A stretch of 32,965 nt of DNA from Candidatus Methylumidiphilus alinenensis (GCA_003242955.1 QJPH01000331.1:1-32965), one strand, 5' to 3'; shown: positions 1-7,708, numbered from the stretch's first letter. Numbers and translations: made by a program. Notes: generated by a model from the letters alone, not told the origin.

Positions 1-319
1 TTGATCGTGGTTCCGGCCTTGCCCGTGGCCTAGATCACCATCCAACCAGACCGCCCAAAGGCAAGGCAATGGCATCTTTGACCATAGCCGCGTCCATGGT
101 GACTACTTCGCAGCGTTTCATCATTACCCGCGCAAGCCGGTTGATCTGCGGTCGGGCAAGCTTCATTTTGCCAGTCGCCACGCTGATGAACTCATTCACC
201 ACTTGGACGCTGATAACCGGGTTCCCTCTCAGCAAGGCGAGTGCCTTCTTGCGTTTTTCCGCGTCAACATCCAGCGCGTAAAGTGGTATGTTGGTATCAG
301 CGAAGGCCCGGACGGTCAT
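1..319 (-). pseudogene. Broken PIN-domain (VapC-like) toxin, runs off the window
   Basis: The ATG at 319 follows a strong Shine-Dalgarno (GGAGGAATGCT) and starts a PIN-like N-terminus: an FADTN acidic motif, then VVNEF, the usual second acidic position. The open frame closes at a TGA at 35-37 after about 95 codons, where a PIN toxin should have about 130. Past residue DAIAL the match to a PIN C-terminus continues in another frame (FGRSGWMVI, then a TAG, then ATGKAGTTI, resembling the usual WDALI-A-A--AGC stretch). A frameshift and a stop codon have therefore probably killed the ribonuclease. It overlaps the antitoxin gene upstream by 23 bases, a typical toxin-antitoxin arrangement. Family assignment is from motif recognition only. 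Confidence 0.6.
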
Positions 320-530
320 AGCATTCCTCCCGGTTGAACTTGCCAGACCACGCCCCCGCAAACTGTTCAAACTCGGCCCAATCGTCTGCCTCTGCGGGTT
401 GCTCAATTTTCTCAAGCGGACGTTCCGTTTGGCGGTATTTCAGGAACTCTGCAAAGTTCAATACCTCCGCCGCTTGCTGTTCCGGCATGTCCTTGACCGT
501 CTCAACTATTTTTTCCACAACGCTTGCCAT
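297..530 (-). CDS. DUF2281-like antitoxin partner of the PIN toxin
   Basis: This 77-residue acidic protein begins MASVVEKIVETVKDMP and continues QQAAEVLNFAEFLKYRQ, the helical pattern of DUF2281/VapB-like antitoxins that sit upstream of PIN toxins. The tail (ADDWAEFEQFAGAWSG) would be the flexible toxin-binding part. Its stop codon lies inside the first codons of the PIN gene, which implies translational coupling. Since the downstream toxin is broken, this is probably an orphan antitoxin. Function is inferred from the family and context. Confidence 0.6.
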   Translation of the reverse strand: MASVVEKIVETVKDMPEQQAAEVLNFAEFLKYRQTERPLEKIEQPAEADDWAEFEQFAGAWSGKFNREECYDRPGLR

Positions 531-551
531 GGTGATTACCTCTTGCTCGTT

Positions 552-791
552 TTAATGGTGCTTCATCAAGTTATAACCCGTTTTTGCGGCCTTGCGGCTT
601 GGCTCTGGCAACGTCCGGCCCATGCTTAAGGCCGCATCAATCCAAAGGCGCATGGCGGTTTCCATTTCCTTGACGGCCTCTTGTGGCGTGTCGCCTATCG
701 CGCTGCATCCGGGTAGGTCAGCCGCTATGCAGATGAAAGCCCCGTCCGCATCACTCCAAAATACTTCCAGCGGGTATTTGTAGCGGCTCAC
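552..791 (-). CDS. HicB-like antitoxin, orphan
   Basis: The GTG start at 791 is preceded by GGGGT at a fitting distance and gives an 80-residue protein. The core YPLEVFWSDADGAFICIAAD, followed by LPGCSAIGDTPQEAV and an amphipathic helix, is the partly degraded RNase-H-like fold of HicB antitoxins. No HicA gene is present. A longer frame to 944 exists but reads into integrase-derived DNA, so the GTG is preferred. The GTG overlaps the TGA of an upstream fragment ending IPIKRGVAK, which looks like the 3' stub of a lost operon partner. Confidence 0.55.
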   Translation of the reverse strand: MSRYKYPLEVFWSDADGAFICIAADLPGCSAIGDTPQEAVKEMETAMRLWIDAALSMGRTLPEPSRKAAKTGYNLMKHH

Positions 792-816
792 TTCGCTACC
801 CCGCGCTTGATCGGTA

Positions 817-1224
817 TCACTTGCCCAACCAAGGGAAGATGTCCGCTTCCAACCGTCGCAAGATGCGCTCCGCATGTTCGGGTGTCCAATTGGCTTGGAG
901 TTTACCGTGCCATTCCCTCGCAACGACTTCAAACGTTTCCCCATCCGCCATCTGTGCGGCCTTCATAGCCTTTCGATTCTCGCCGGGGTCTATGCCTTGG
1001 GCAAGTTGCTTACGGGCTTGGTCGCGCTTGTCGCGGGCATCTCTGAGGCTGGTTTCCGGGTACACGCCAAAAGCAAGGCGTTTTTCCTTACCTTCAAAAC
1101 GGTACTTCATGCGGAAATATTTGGAACCATTCGGCATGACTTCCAAATACATGGCTTTTTCGTCTGCCAGCCGATAGGGTTTTTCTTTCGGCTTGGTGCT
1201 TTTGATGGTGGTGTCGGTCAACAT
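817..1224 (-). pseudogene. Truncated P4-type tyrosine integrase, N-terminal part only
   Basis: The 135 residues match the N-terminal DUF4102 arm-binding domain of P4-like integrases: a start MLTDTTIKSTKPKEKPYRLA, then GSKYFRMKYRFEGKEKRLAF and SLRDARDKRDQARKQLAQGI. The beginning of the core-binding domain follows (FEVVAREWHGKL to DIFPWLGK). A full-length enzyme is about 400 residues; the catalytic domain with R-H-R-Y is absent because the frame stops at 817. The gene points away from the tRNA-Cys 3' end about 210 bases upstream, the classical position of an island integrase at a tRNA attachment site. It is very likely non-functional after an internal deletion. Confidence 0.8.
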
Positions 1225-1269
1225 GGCTAAGTGTCCTCCGTCCAGTGTCTATGCGGGTTTGGGAGTCTT

Positions 1270-1342
1270 GGGGGCATCGACCTTGGGGGCATAGGCACAT
1301 GCCCCCAGAAATGCCCCCTCATGCCCCCGGCTGTGGGGGCAT
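1270..1342. repeat. Six copies of octamer GGGGGCAT, both orientations
   Basis: Exact copies of GGGGGCAT lie at 1270-1277, 1285-1292 and 1335-1342. The reverse complement ATGCCCCC lies at 1299-1306, 1311-1318 and 1321-1328. The cluster fills the gap between the integrase start (1224) and the tRNA-Cys 3' end (1433). Position and spacing suggest arm-type binding sites for the integrase or an excision factor. That role is inferred; the octamers themselves are read directly. Confidence 0.7.
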
Positions 1343-1432
1343 TTCAGCGGACTCCCTTAGACATAGTATAGACTAAAAAGGCAGCATTTACGCTGGCTTG
1401 GGGACTCTGTTGGATTGCTTTGGATGTCGATA

Positions 1433-1506
1433 TGGAGGCTGAGGTCGGAATCGAACCGGCGTACACGGCTTTGCAGGCCGCTGCATGACCATTCTGCCAC
1501 TCAGCC
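1433..1506 (-). tRNA. tRNA-Cys (GCA)
   Basis: The reverse strand folds into a complete 74-nt cloverleaf: acceptor GGCTGAG paired with CTCAGCC, anticodon loop containing GCA, T-arm GGTTCGATTCC, discriminator U, and an encoded CCA at 1433-1435. U73 and the GCA anticodon are the known cysteine identity elements. It follows tRNA-Gly as in the glyW-cysT order of enteric bacteria. The third gene of that cluster, tRNA-Leu, is not seen; the integrative-element remnant begins there instead. Confidence 0.96.
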
Positions 1507-1525
1507 AGAGTGCGAGGGTAAAACT

Positions 1526-1556
1526 AAAAAGCCGCGTTGGAACTTCGCGGCTTTTT
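1526..1556 (-). terminator. Hairpin between tRNA-Gly and tRNA-Cys
   Basis: A perfect 11-bp stem (1526-1536 with 1546-1556) with a 9-nt loop and flanking A and T runs has the form of a bidirectional intrinsic terminator. It sits between two tRNA genes read in the same direction. It may attenuate tRNA-Cys relative to tRNA-Gly, or act as a processing site. Confidence 0.6.
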
Positions 1557-1569
1557 GGTTGAAAAATTT

Positions 1570-1645
<76 letters not shown>

Positions 1646-1660
1646 GTCCTAGAGGTGCAT

Positions 1661-1688
1661 ATTATACAAGGGTGGATTTTTGTGTCAA
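1661..1688 (-). promoter_or_regulatory. Consensus sigma-70 promoter of the tRNA-Gly/tRNA-Cys unit
   Basis: On the reverse strand a perfect -35 (TTGACA, 1688-1683) and a perfect -10 (TATAAT, 1666-1661) are separated by 16 bases. The -10 ends 15 bases before the first base of tRNA-Gly. This placement is what a strong stable-RNA promoter needs. Confidence 0.85.
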
Positions 1689-1707
1689 CCCCTAGTGAAT
1701 CAATTTA

Positions 1708-1740
1708 ACGGATAACATCCCTCCAAGGGATGTTATCCGT
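1708..1740 (-). terminator. Perfect 15-bp palindrome after pgsA
   Basis: Bases 1708-1722 and 1726-1740 are exact reverse complements with a 3-base loop. It lies 77 bases after the pgsA stop, just upstream of the tRNA promoter. On the reverse strand it is followed by TTAAATT, a weak U-tract, so it may end the uvrC-pgsA transcript. It could instead be a small repeat or an operator. Confidence 0.5.
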
Positions 1741-1816
1741 ATCGGCAAGTTTGGCAGGGGCGCACCTAACCCGCCCTATGCGAACGGGCGTTCTAGCCTT
1801 GTGCGAAATACGAGCA

Positions 1817-2386
1817 TCAACCCTTGCTGTCATGATGAAGCAAAGACGGCAGGGCGGCCTTGATGTAATTAAACATCGACCATAGGGTCAAAATGGCCGA
1901 GATTAGAAGCAGGAATTGTCCTATTTGAGTTAAAGTTTCCTTCCAAACGTCCATGCTGACGAGTAGGATTTCAATGGCCACAATTTGGGCTGTGGTTTTC
2001 CATTTTCCAATCCACGACACTTCGACCTTGTTGCGCTGGCCGATTTCCGCCATCCATTCGCGTAGCGAGGCAATGGTGATTTCACGGCCAATAATGACTG
2101 CCGCCGCAATGGCCAGCCAAGGATTAGGGTCGGCCTGTACAATGAGGACCAAGGCAACGGATACCATCAGCTTGTCCGCCACCGGGTCTAGAAACGCCCC
2201 AAACAGCGTGGTCTGGCTCATTTTACGGGCCAGATAGCCATCGAGCCAGTCGGTGATGCCGGCTATTCCAAAAACCACCCCGCAGGCAACATGGGCCAGA
2301 TGCCAAGGTAGATAGAACAGGGCCACCATCACCGGGATCAAAATAATCCGAATTAAGGTTAGCCAGGTTGGCAGGTTGAATTGCAT
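1817..2386 (-). CDS. pgsA: CDP-diacylglycerol-glycerol-3-phosphate 3-phosphatidyltransferase
   Basis: This inner-membrane enzyme makes phosphatidylglycerophosphate from CDP-diacylglycerol and glycerol-3-phosphate, the committed step to phosphatidylglycerol and cardiolipin. The CDP-alcohol phosphotransferase signature D-G-x2-A-R-x8-G-x3-D-x3-D is complete near residues 48-71 (WLDGYLAR, then FGAFLDPVADKL). The start MQFNLPTWLTLIRIILIP and several hydrophobic helices fit, and 189 residues is the usual length. The ATG at 2386 lies just after the uvrC stop (2389-2391), so the two are an operon with probable coupling. The order uvrC-pgsA-tRNA-Gly-tRNA-Cys supports orthology. Confidence 0.95.
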   Translation of the reverse strand: MQFNLPTWLTLIRIILIPVMVALFYLPWHLAHVACGVVFGIAGITDWLDGYLARKMSQTTLFGAFLDPVADKLMVSVALVLIVQADPNPWLAIAAAVIIGREITIASLREWMAEIGQRNKVEVSWIGKWKTTAQIVAIEILLVSMDVWKETLTQIGQFLLLISAILTLWSMFNYIKAALPSLLHHDSKG

Positions 2387-2388
2387 AG

Positions 2389-4233
2389 TCAGGCTTCCTG
2401 TTCGTGAAATGTTTCGTAAATGCGTTGGGCGAGTTGCCGGTTAATGCCTTCCACGCTGCATAAGGCATTGATGTCGGCGCGGCCAATTTCCCTCAGCCCG
2501 CCAAACTGCTTGAGCAATTGCTGACGGCGTTTAGGACCCAGGCCTTCGATCATTTCCAGCGTAGATTGGGTTTTTGCCTTGCTTCGCCGTTGGCGATGGC
2601 CAGTGATGGCGAAACGATGGGCTTCGTCACGAATCTGCTGGATCAGGAGCAGCGCGGGCGAGTGGCTAGGCAATAGGATAGGCTGGTTTTGTCCTGCTGG
2701 AAACAACATTTCCATTCCGGGTTTGCGATCCGGGCCTTTAGCCACGCCTAAAACGTAGATTTCATTCATCTCAATAGACTTAAGCGCTTCTTTGACCGCA
2801 CTGACTTGGCCTTTGCCGCCGTCGATGAGCAGAATGTCAGGCGCTTCAAATTCGCCCTTCTTAATGCGTTGGTAACGCCGCGTCACAGCCTGGGCCAAGG
2901 CGGCGTAGTCATCTCCCGGCTCGATGCCTGTTATGTTGAAGCGCCGGTAAGCCGACTTGACCGCGCCTTGGCGGTCGAACACCACGCAGGAGGCGACGGT
3001 CTGCTCGCCCATCGTATGGCTGATGTCGAAGCATTCCAAGCGGCGGGGAGGCTCTTGGCGACCCAACTCTTCGCCGAGGTTAAGGAATCGCCCATACAGG
3101 TCTTGTAGGTTTGCCAGTTTGGCTTGAAGGGTGTTTTCAGCGTTGGTCTGCGCCAACTGTACCCGCTTCAGGCGCTCGCCACGAGTGTTCGGGCTGATAT
3201 GCACAGAATGCTTGGCTTGGCCCGTGAGCACTTCCTCCAACAACTCGCGGTTGTCAATGTCGTGGCTTAGGAGGATTTCACGCGGAATCTGCCGGTTTAG
3301 GTAATATTGCGCCAAAAAGGCTTCCAGCACACTACCGGGGCTGTGTTCGTCGGCCATTTTCGGGAAAAATGCGCTATCACCTATTTGTTGGCCGCCACGG
3401 ATGAATTGCACTTGCACACAAGCAAGATGCCCTTTGATGGCGCAGGCGACGATATCCAGATCACCCTGTTCCCCGGTCACTGCCTGCTTGGCAAGGATGG
3501 TGCGCAAATTGGCGATTTGATCGCGGTAGCGGGCGGCTTGTTCAAAATGTAGTTCCGAGGAGGCCATTTCCATGCGTTTGACCAATTCGTCGATGAGTCC
3601 TTTGCCATTCCCATCCAGAAATTTTATGGTATCTTCCACATCCTCGGCGTAGGATTGCTGAGAAATTAAGTTTACGCAAGGGCCGGAACAGCGTTCGATC
3701 TGGTATTGTAAACAAGGTCGGGAGCGGTTTTTAAACACGGAGTCTTCGCATTGGCGCACCGGAAATATTTTCTGCAAGAGTTTTAGGCATTCGCGTACCG
3801 CCCCGGCACTGGGGTAGGGTCCGAAGAAGCGGCCTTGCTTCTTGCGCGAACCCCGATAAAATCCAACTCTGGGAAAAGTTTGATGGGTCGTGACCTGGAT
3901 GTACGGGAAGCTTTTTCCATCCCGCAGCGATATGTTGTAGCGCGGCTGTATGCGCTTGACCAATTGACTTTCCAGCAATAGCGCCTCGCCCTCGGTATGA
4001 GTGACGGTAACCTCGATCAACGCGATCCGCGCAACCATGGCCTGTTGCTTGGGGGGGGCGTCTTTATTGAAGAAATAACTGGAAACGCGTTTTTTTAAAT
4101 TCTTCGCCTTGCCGACATAAATGACCTCGCCGGTTTTATCCAGCATCTTATAAATGCCCGGACGCTGGGTCAGAGCCTGTAAAAAGGCAGGGATATCGAA
4201 GCCTTCTGAGGTGGGCAATTCGTCGGAGTGCAT
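2389..4233 (-). CDS. uvrC: Excinuclease ABC subunit C
   Basis: UvrC makes both incisions in nucleotide excision repair after UvrA-UvrB damage recognition. The 614-residue protein has the full set of domains. A GIY-YIG nuclease is near residues 20-100 (RPGIYKML, VIYVGKAKNLKKR). A UvrB-binding UVR helix pair is near 210-240 (LHFEQAARYRDQIANLR). The RNase-H-like 5' nuclease follows (RRLECFDISHTMGEQTVAS, ILLIDGGKGQVSA). A C-terminal helix-hairpin-helix repeat comes last (IEGLGPKRRQQLLKQFGG, LCSVEGINRQLAQRIYETF). Length is normal and no damage is seen. It is the first gene of the uvrC-pgsA unit. Confidence 0.97.
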   Translation of the reverse strand: MHSDELPTSEGFDIPAFLQALTQRPGIYKMLDKTGEVIYVGKAKNLKKRVSSYFFNKDAPPKQQAMVARIALIEVTVTHTEGEALLLESQLVKRIQPRYNISLRDGKSFPYIQVTTHQTFPRVGFYRGSRKKQGRFFGPYPSAGAVRECLKLLQKIFPVRQCEDSVFKNRSRPCLQYQIERCSGPCVNLISQQSYAEDVEDTIKFLDGNGKGLIDELVKRMEMASSELHFEQAARYRDQIANLRTILAKQAVTGEQGDLDIVACAIKGHLACVQVQFIRGGQQIGDSAFFPKMADEHSPGSVLEAFLAQYYLNRQIPREILLSHDIDNRELLEEVLTGQAKHSVHISPNTRGERLKRVQLAQTNAENTLQAKLANLQDLYGRFLNLGEELGRQEPPRRLECFDISHTMGEQTVASCVVFDRQGAVKSAYRRFNITGIEPGDDYAALAQAVTRRYQRIKKGEFEAPDILLIDGGKGQVSAVKEALKSIEMNEIYVLGVAKGPDRKPGMEMLFPAGQNQPILLPSHSPALLLIQQIRDEAHRFAITGHRQRRSKAKTQSTLEMIEGLGPKRRQQLLKQFGGLREIGRADINALCSVEGINRQLAQRIYETFHEQEA

Positions 4234-4372
4234 AGGTAAAGGCGGATAAAGGGTTGGCGTTATTATAATGCTAAATTAGCCCCCTTTGTCGGGTTACGGC
4301 GCATACAGGGTTTGAAGCTTGGGGGCAGGATTTCGTAATGTGCGCCTAACCCGACCTTATGCCTCAATTTTC

Positions 4373-4475
4373 GTAAGCGTTCACTCCCCCCTGGGAGCGC
4401 GGGCGTCTCGCCCGCTGAAATGGCGGCCAAGATGGCCGCGTTCCCAGGAAAAGGCAGGGGGGAGTGAACGCTTAC
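4373..4475. repeat. MITE-like palindromic element with 19-bp terminal inverted repeats
   Basis: Bases 4373-4391 (GTAAGCGTTCACTCCCCCC) and 4457-4475 are perfect inverted repeats. Between them are two short hairpins, GCGGGCG-TCT-CGCCCGC and GCGGCCA-AGA-TGGCCGC. The element lies between the divergent uvrC and CNNM genes. Short frames on both strands here follow from the palindrome and are not genes. The rest of 4234-4574 shows nothing further I can name. Confidence 0.75.
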
Positions 4476-4574
4476 CAATTTTCAGTGTTATTTGCGTCAC
4501 TATTTTAACGTAAGGACTTGACCGGCAATCCGCAAAACCATAACAATAGCTTGACCCCTTACTTTATCGTTTCC

Positions 4575-5867
4575 ATGGACATATTACTGATTTTTTTATT
4601 GATCGTCGTCAATGGCATGTTTGCCATGTCGGAAATCGCGTTGATTTCATCTCGCAAGGCCCGTTTGCAACACTGGGCGGAAGAAGGCCGCTCCGGTGCT
4701 GCGAGTGCTCTGAAAATGGCAAATGAACCATCCCATTTTCTGTCTACGGTTCAAGTCGGCATGACGCTCATCGGTGTCTTAAACGGGGCCATAGGCGAAT
4801 CTGCGATTGCCGATAGATTACGCGACTATATCGACAAAATACCCGAGTTGGCGCAGTACAGCAGGCATCTATCCGTTGCCCTCATGGTGTTGATCGTCAC
4901 CTATTTTTCTTTGATCGTGGGCGAATTAGTGCCTAAACGCCTCGCCATGCGCAATCCTGAACCCATTGCCTCGTTCTTTGCCGGACCGATGCGGGTTTTA
5001 TCCATTGCAGCCTTTCCCTTGGTCAAACTGCTGAGCCTCTCCACAGAAATCGTCATAAAACTGTTTGGCCGCTATAAGGGGAAGGAGCCATCCATCACCG
5101 AGGAAGAAATCCAAGTTCTAATGGAGCAAGGCACCGAGGAGGGTGTTTTTGAACGGGCAGAACATGATCTGGTCGCCAATATTTTTCAACTCGACGACAA
5201 GGTCATCGCCTCGGTCATGACCCCGCGCAAAGACATTTTCATGTTGGACCTTGACGACTCCTTCGAACAAAACCGGGAAAAGCTGTTGCACAGCCAATAT
5301 TCAAGGTTTCCGCTATGCAAGGGGGGGTTCGAGCAAATCTTGGGGGTGGTCAGGGCCAAGGATATCCTTAACAGCCAATTTCGCGGCGAACCCATCGACT
5401 TGCCCAGTCTGTGCAAACCGCCGCTTTTTGTGTTGTTCAATATTTCCTTGATGCACTTTTTGGAAGAATGCCAAAAAACGCGGATGCATTTTGCGTTGGT
5501 CGTGGATGAGTATGGCGAGGTCGAAGGTTTGGTGACACTAAACGATGTCATGGAAGCCATTGTCGGTGATATCCCCTCGTCGGATTTGACCGAAGAACCG
5601 CTGATGGTCCAGCGTGAGGACGGCTCATGGCTGATCGACGGGATGTTGCCGGTGGACAAGTTCAAAGACTTGTTTGATGTCGATGGCCTGCTTGACGAGG
5701 CCAAAGGGAATTATCACACCGTAGGCGGCTTTGTGATGATGCATGTGGGACGCATACCCACCGCCTCAGACTGGTTTGAATGGGAGGGTCTGCGCATCGA
5801 AGTGGTGGACATGGACAAAAACCGGGTGGATAAGCTGTTGGTTTCGAGAGTGGGGAGCAAATCGTAG
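4575..5867 (+). CDS. CNNM/CBS/CorC-HlyC family membrane protein
   Basis: This belongs to the hemolysin-like CorC/YtfL family, proposed to export or sense divalent cations such as magnesium or cobalt. From the ATG at 4575 (MDILLIFLLIVVNGMFAMSE) the CNNM transmembrane domain covers about residues 1-190. Two CBS modules follow around residues 205-330 (VMTPRKDIFMLDLD, FALVVDEYGEVEGLVTLNDV). A CorC-HlyC accessory domain comes last (SWLIDGMLPVDKFKDLF, TVGGFVMMHVGRIP). The family usually starts MxILLILLLI-NGFFA-SE, which argues for 4575; the frame also has a TTG at 4518 behind TAAGGA but too close for a good ribosome site. It appears to be a single-gene unit. The transported ion is not readable from sequence. 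Confidence 0.88.
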   Translation: MDILLIFLLIVVNGMFAMSEIALISSRKARLQHWAEEGRSGAASALKMANEPSHFLSTVQVGMTLIGVLNGAIGESAIADRLRDYIDKIPELAQYSRHLSVALMVLIVTYFSLIVGELVPKRLAMRNPEPIASFFAGPMRVLSIAAFPLVKLLSLSTEIVIKLFGRYKGKEPSITEEEIQVLMEQGTEEGVFERAEHDLVANIFQLDDKVIASVMTPRKDIFMLDLDDSFEQNREKLLHSQYSRFPLCKGGFEQILGVVRAKDILNSQFRGEPIDLPSLCKPPLFVLFNISLMHFLEECQKTRMHFALVVDEYGEVEGLVTLNDVMEAIVGDIPSSDLTEEPLMVQREDGSWLIDGMLPVDKFKDLFDVDGLLDEAKGNYHTVGGFVMMHVGRIPTASDWFEWEGLRIEVVDMDKNRVDKLLVSRVGSKS

Positions 5868-5936
5868 GGTGGGCTAGGTGCGCATTGGATAAGCCTAGCC
5901 GTTTACCTCAAACTAGATGCACACCGTAGCCCACCA
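5865..5936. repeat. Imperfect palindrome overlapping the stop of the CorC-family gene
   Basis: GGTGGGCTAGGTGCGCAT near 5868-5885 is mirrored by ATGCACACCGTAGCCCACC at 5917-5935 with few mismatches. The element touches the TAG stop of the preceding gene. It may act as a transcript-end hairpin as well as being a mobile repeat. Bases 5937-6054 hold further short GC-rich mirror pieces (CCGAATCCGGCGGATT) but no gene. Confidence 0.5.
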
Positions 5937-6054
5937 TTGCCACCCGCTGACCTTCCCGTGCATTGCGCCCAATATAGGCCAACCATGCGGCCGAATCCGG
6001 CGGATTAGCGCCTATTCCGCCTTACGGACCTAAACCGCCTACGAATTACTAGTT

Positions 6055-6140
6055 GTAGGGCGGATACAGGGATGTGATCCGCCGAATGCTTGCGACCAAC
6101 CCATAACATTCGGCGGAACCCGTCCATGGTTCCGCCCTAC
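6055..6140. repeat. GTAGGGCGGA palindromic element, copy 1
   Basis: Terminal inverted repeats GTAGGGCGGA (6055-6064) and TCCGCCCTAC (6131-6140) bound an 86-bp unit with an inner inverted pair ATCCGCCGAATG / CATTCGGCGGAA. A second copy, clearly homologous over its length, lies at 20956-21042. It is therefore a dispersed non-coding element family. Confidence 0.8.
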
Positions 6141-6217
6141 CCGTACTTTGAATACGCAGTCTATTTTTGGGTCTATCCGGTGTTTCATGTTAGTGTGCTG
6201 TATTCTAAATTATTGCG

Positions 6218-6844
6218 TTATAGATAAATATATTTTCCGTCAACCCAAGGCAAGCGATTAAGTAATTCACGATTTGAAGGATGTTCATAAGCAAAGAGTA
6301 AAGCAGGGTAGCGAACACGAGCACCTGGTGTTATATAAAGTGAAATAATCGCGGCTGGGTTTACCTTTTGAGAACTCAAATACAACATTGCAGCATCTAA
6401 AGTGTCACCTGTTGACATATGGTATGTCACGATGACCACACACTGGTTCTTGAATTTCTCGCCGTCAATCTGGATTCCTTCGCCAATTGAGACCATGCGA
6501 TTAGTACGTTGCAAACGATTACGAGGAAGAACGAGTACTGATTGTAGTCGAATATGCACAGAGAACATACATGCGAACATGCCGCCAGAACGGTCAAATG
6601 CTATCAATAGATCAGGTTTTATACCTCGCTCTGTAAGTTGAGCTTCAAGAAATTTCATGCCAATCTTAATTTCTTGAACAGCCAGATTACGTTGTAGCCA
6701 GACAAGTGTAGCAACGAGTGCAAATATAAGTCCCGCTCCAAAATACGCTAGCCAAAGACGTTCCAGACCTGCGGCGACCAAAGTAATAATTCCGGATGCT
6801 ATACCGATTGAAAGTACTAAATTGTCTTGCCAGTTAATTTTCAT
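6218..6844 (-). CDS. Two-TM protein with phosphoribosyltransferase-like domain
   Basis: The 208-residue protein opens with two hydrophobic helices (about residues 8-27 and 30-50), then a cytoplasmic domain. Two segments recall type I phosphoribosyltransferases: PDLLIAFDRSGGMFAC, a beta strand and turn, and CVVIVTYHMSTGDTLDAA, which matches the PRPP loop. The usual acidic pair of that loop (DDxxxTG) is replaced by TYHMSTG, so catalysis may be lost or altered. No clear Shine-Dalgarno precedes the ATG. Membrane-tethered PRTase-like proteins occur in accessory and conflict loci, but no partner gene is adjacent, so the role is open. Confidence 0.55.
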   Translation of the reverse strand: MKINWQDNLVLSIGIASGIITLVAAGLERLWLAYFGAGLIFALVATLVWLQRNLAVQEIKIGMKFLEAQLTERGIKPDLLIAFDRSGGMFACMFSVHIRLQSVLVLPRNRLQRTNRMVSIGEGIQIDGEKFKNQCVVIVTYHMSTGDTLDAAMLYLSSQKVNPAAIISLYITPGARVRYPALLFAYEHPSNRELLNRLPWVDGKYIYL

Positions 6845-7117
6845 AAATGGTTAAATTAAAAATATGCCTTACTCCCGAGCTCAGTTGCACGGTGGAAAAG
6901 CCTTGCTTCGGAGAAACCAATACTTTCGCGGATTGCCTTAATATCAATCCCTTGAAATTCGTGTATACGAGCCTAGCCTAGTAGGTTAGGCAACGGCCCC
7001 ATCGTTGCCCAACATTTCCGCGCCAAAACATCAACACCATGTCATTCACCCAATGCCCTTGATTTGCCCAACCGCCATATTGTCGGGCGAAACGCAAAGA
7101 AACGTGCCCGACAAGGC
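6845..7117. other. Non-coding gap with hairpins and a possible gene scrap
   Basis: Two hairpins are visible: GTTAGGCAACG / CGTTGCCCAAC near 6985-7012, and TTGTCGGGC (7080-7088) / GCCCGACAA (7106-7114). The second ends just past the DUF2442 stop and may end that transcript, although no U-run follows. On the reverse strand about 38 codons upstream of 6844 read like protein (IDIKAIRESIGFSEARLFHR) but lack a start, so they may be a remnant. Confidence 0.4.
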
Positions 7118-7444
7118 TTATGCTGGAAAATGTGGCGATGTTTGTTCCACGCTCTTCCATGGCGTAACAGGCAATCCGTCGAACTCGCCCGTTTCTTCCT
7201 TCGGAAAGGCATCATGGCGCAATCCGTCGGAGGAGAAATCCACCTCGTTCGGCCACGTCAAACCGATGCCACCCCGCAGCATCCGCATTTCCCGTATAAA
7301 GTAATCTGGGTCTTTAAGATTGTTGAAAAGCCCCCCTTTGGCAAGGTAGGGGGTAAAATCGACGACACCCCGCGTTCCATCCGACCACATGAGGGTAACG
7401 GTATGGTTTGGGCATGCCTTAGCATCGGTAATCTCATACAGCAT
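7118..7444 (-). CDS. DUF2442 protein, partner of DUF4160
   Basis: The 108-residue protein matches the DUF2442 pattern: LYEITDAKACPNHTVTLMWS, DGTRGVVDFTPYL, then GLFNNLKDPDYF and LTWPNEVDFSSDGL. The C-terminal 25 residues (from RHDAFPKEETGEF) are longer than in most relatives. Its ATG comes three bases after the DUF4160 stop, so the pair is one operon. DUF4160-DUF2442 pairs are widely found and are proposed to be toxin-antitoxin-like. The activity is not established from this sequence. Confidence 0.8.
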   Translation of the reverse strand: MLYEITDAKACPNHTVTLMWSDGTRGVVDFTPYLAKGGLFNNLKDPDYFIREMRMLRGGIGLTWPNEVDFSSDGLRHDAFPKEETGEFDGLPVTPWKSVEQTSPHFPA

Positions 7445-7447
7445 GAC

Positions 7448-7708
7448 TTAATCCTCGATTCTTAACGGTGGCTGGCCGGAACGGGCAAGCTCCCAGTTTG
7501 TATATAACAAATTCTTGTGTTTATGCCCCCATTCCTCGACCGCCCTTATATCGCGCCGACGGATACGCCCCTTGCAGGATAAAAGGGTACTATCATCCAT
7601 CGCAAACTTGGCAGAGAACTCATCACCAAAAACATGGAAATGCGGCGGGGGATGGTCATTACGAAAGACCATGACATCAAGAGAACCTATGCGTCCAATG
7701 GTGGGCAT
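7448..7708 (-). CDS. DUF4160 protein
   Basis: The 86-residue protein has the DUF4160 signature: MPTIGRIGSLDVMVF, then RNDHPPPHFHVFGDEFSAKF, with the conserved HxPPHFHV-like core. It ends RRRDIRAVEEWGHKHKNLL and NWELARSGQPP. AGGA lies 9 bases before the ATG. It is cotranscribed with DUF2442 immediately downstream. The H-rich motif suggests metal or nucleic acid contact, which is inference. Confidence 0.85.
   Translation of the reverse strand: MPTIGRIGSLDVMVFRNDHPPPHFHVFGDEFSAKFAMDDSTLLSCKGRIRRRDIRAVEEWGHKHKNLLYTNWELARSGQPPLRIED

Noticed and set aside
4263-4513. Small genes on both strands between uvrC and the CNNM gene
   Set aside because: Their sequence is that of the palindromic element at 4373-4475.
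6978-7160. Small reverse-strand ORF overlapping the DUF2442 gene end
   Set aside because: It overlaps the better-supported gene and hairpin sequence and has no ribosome site.
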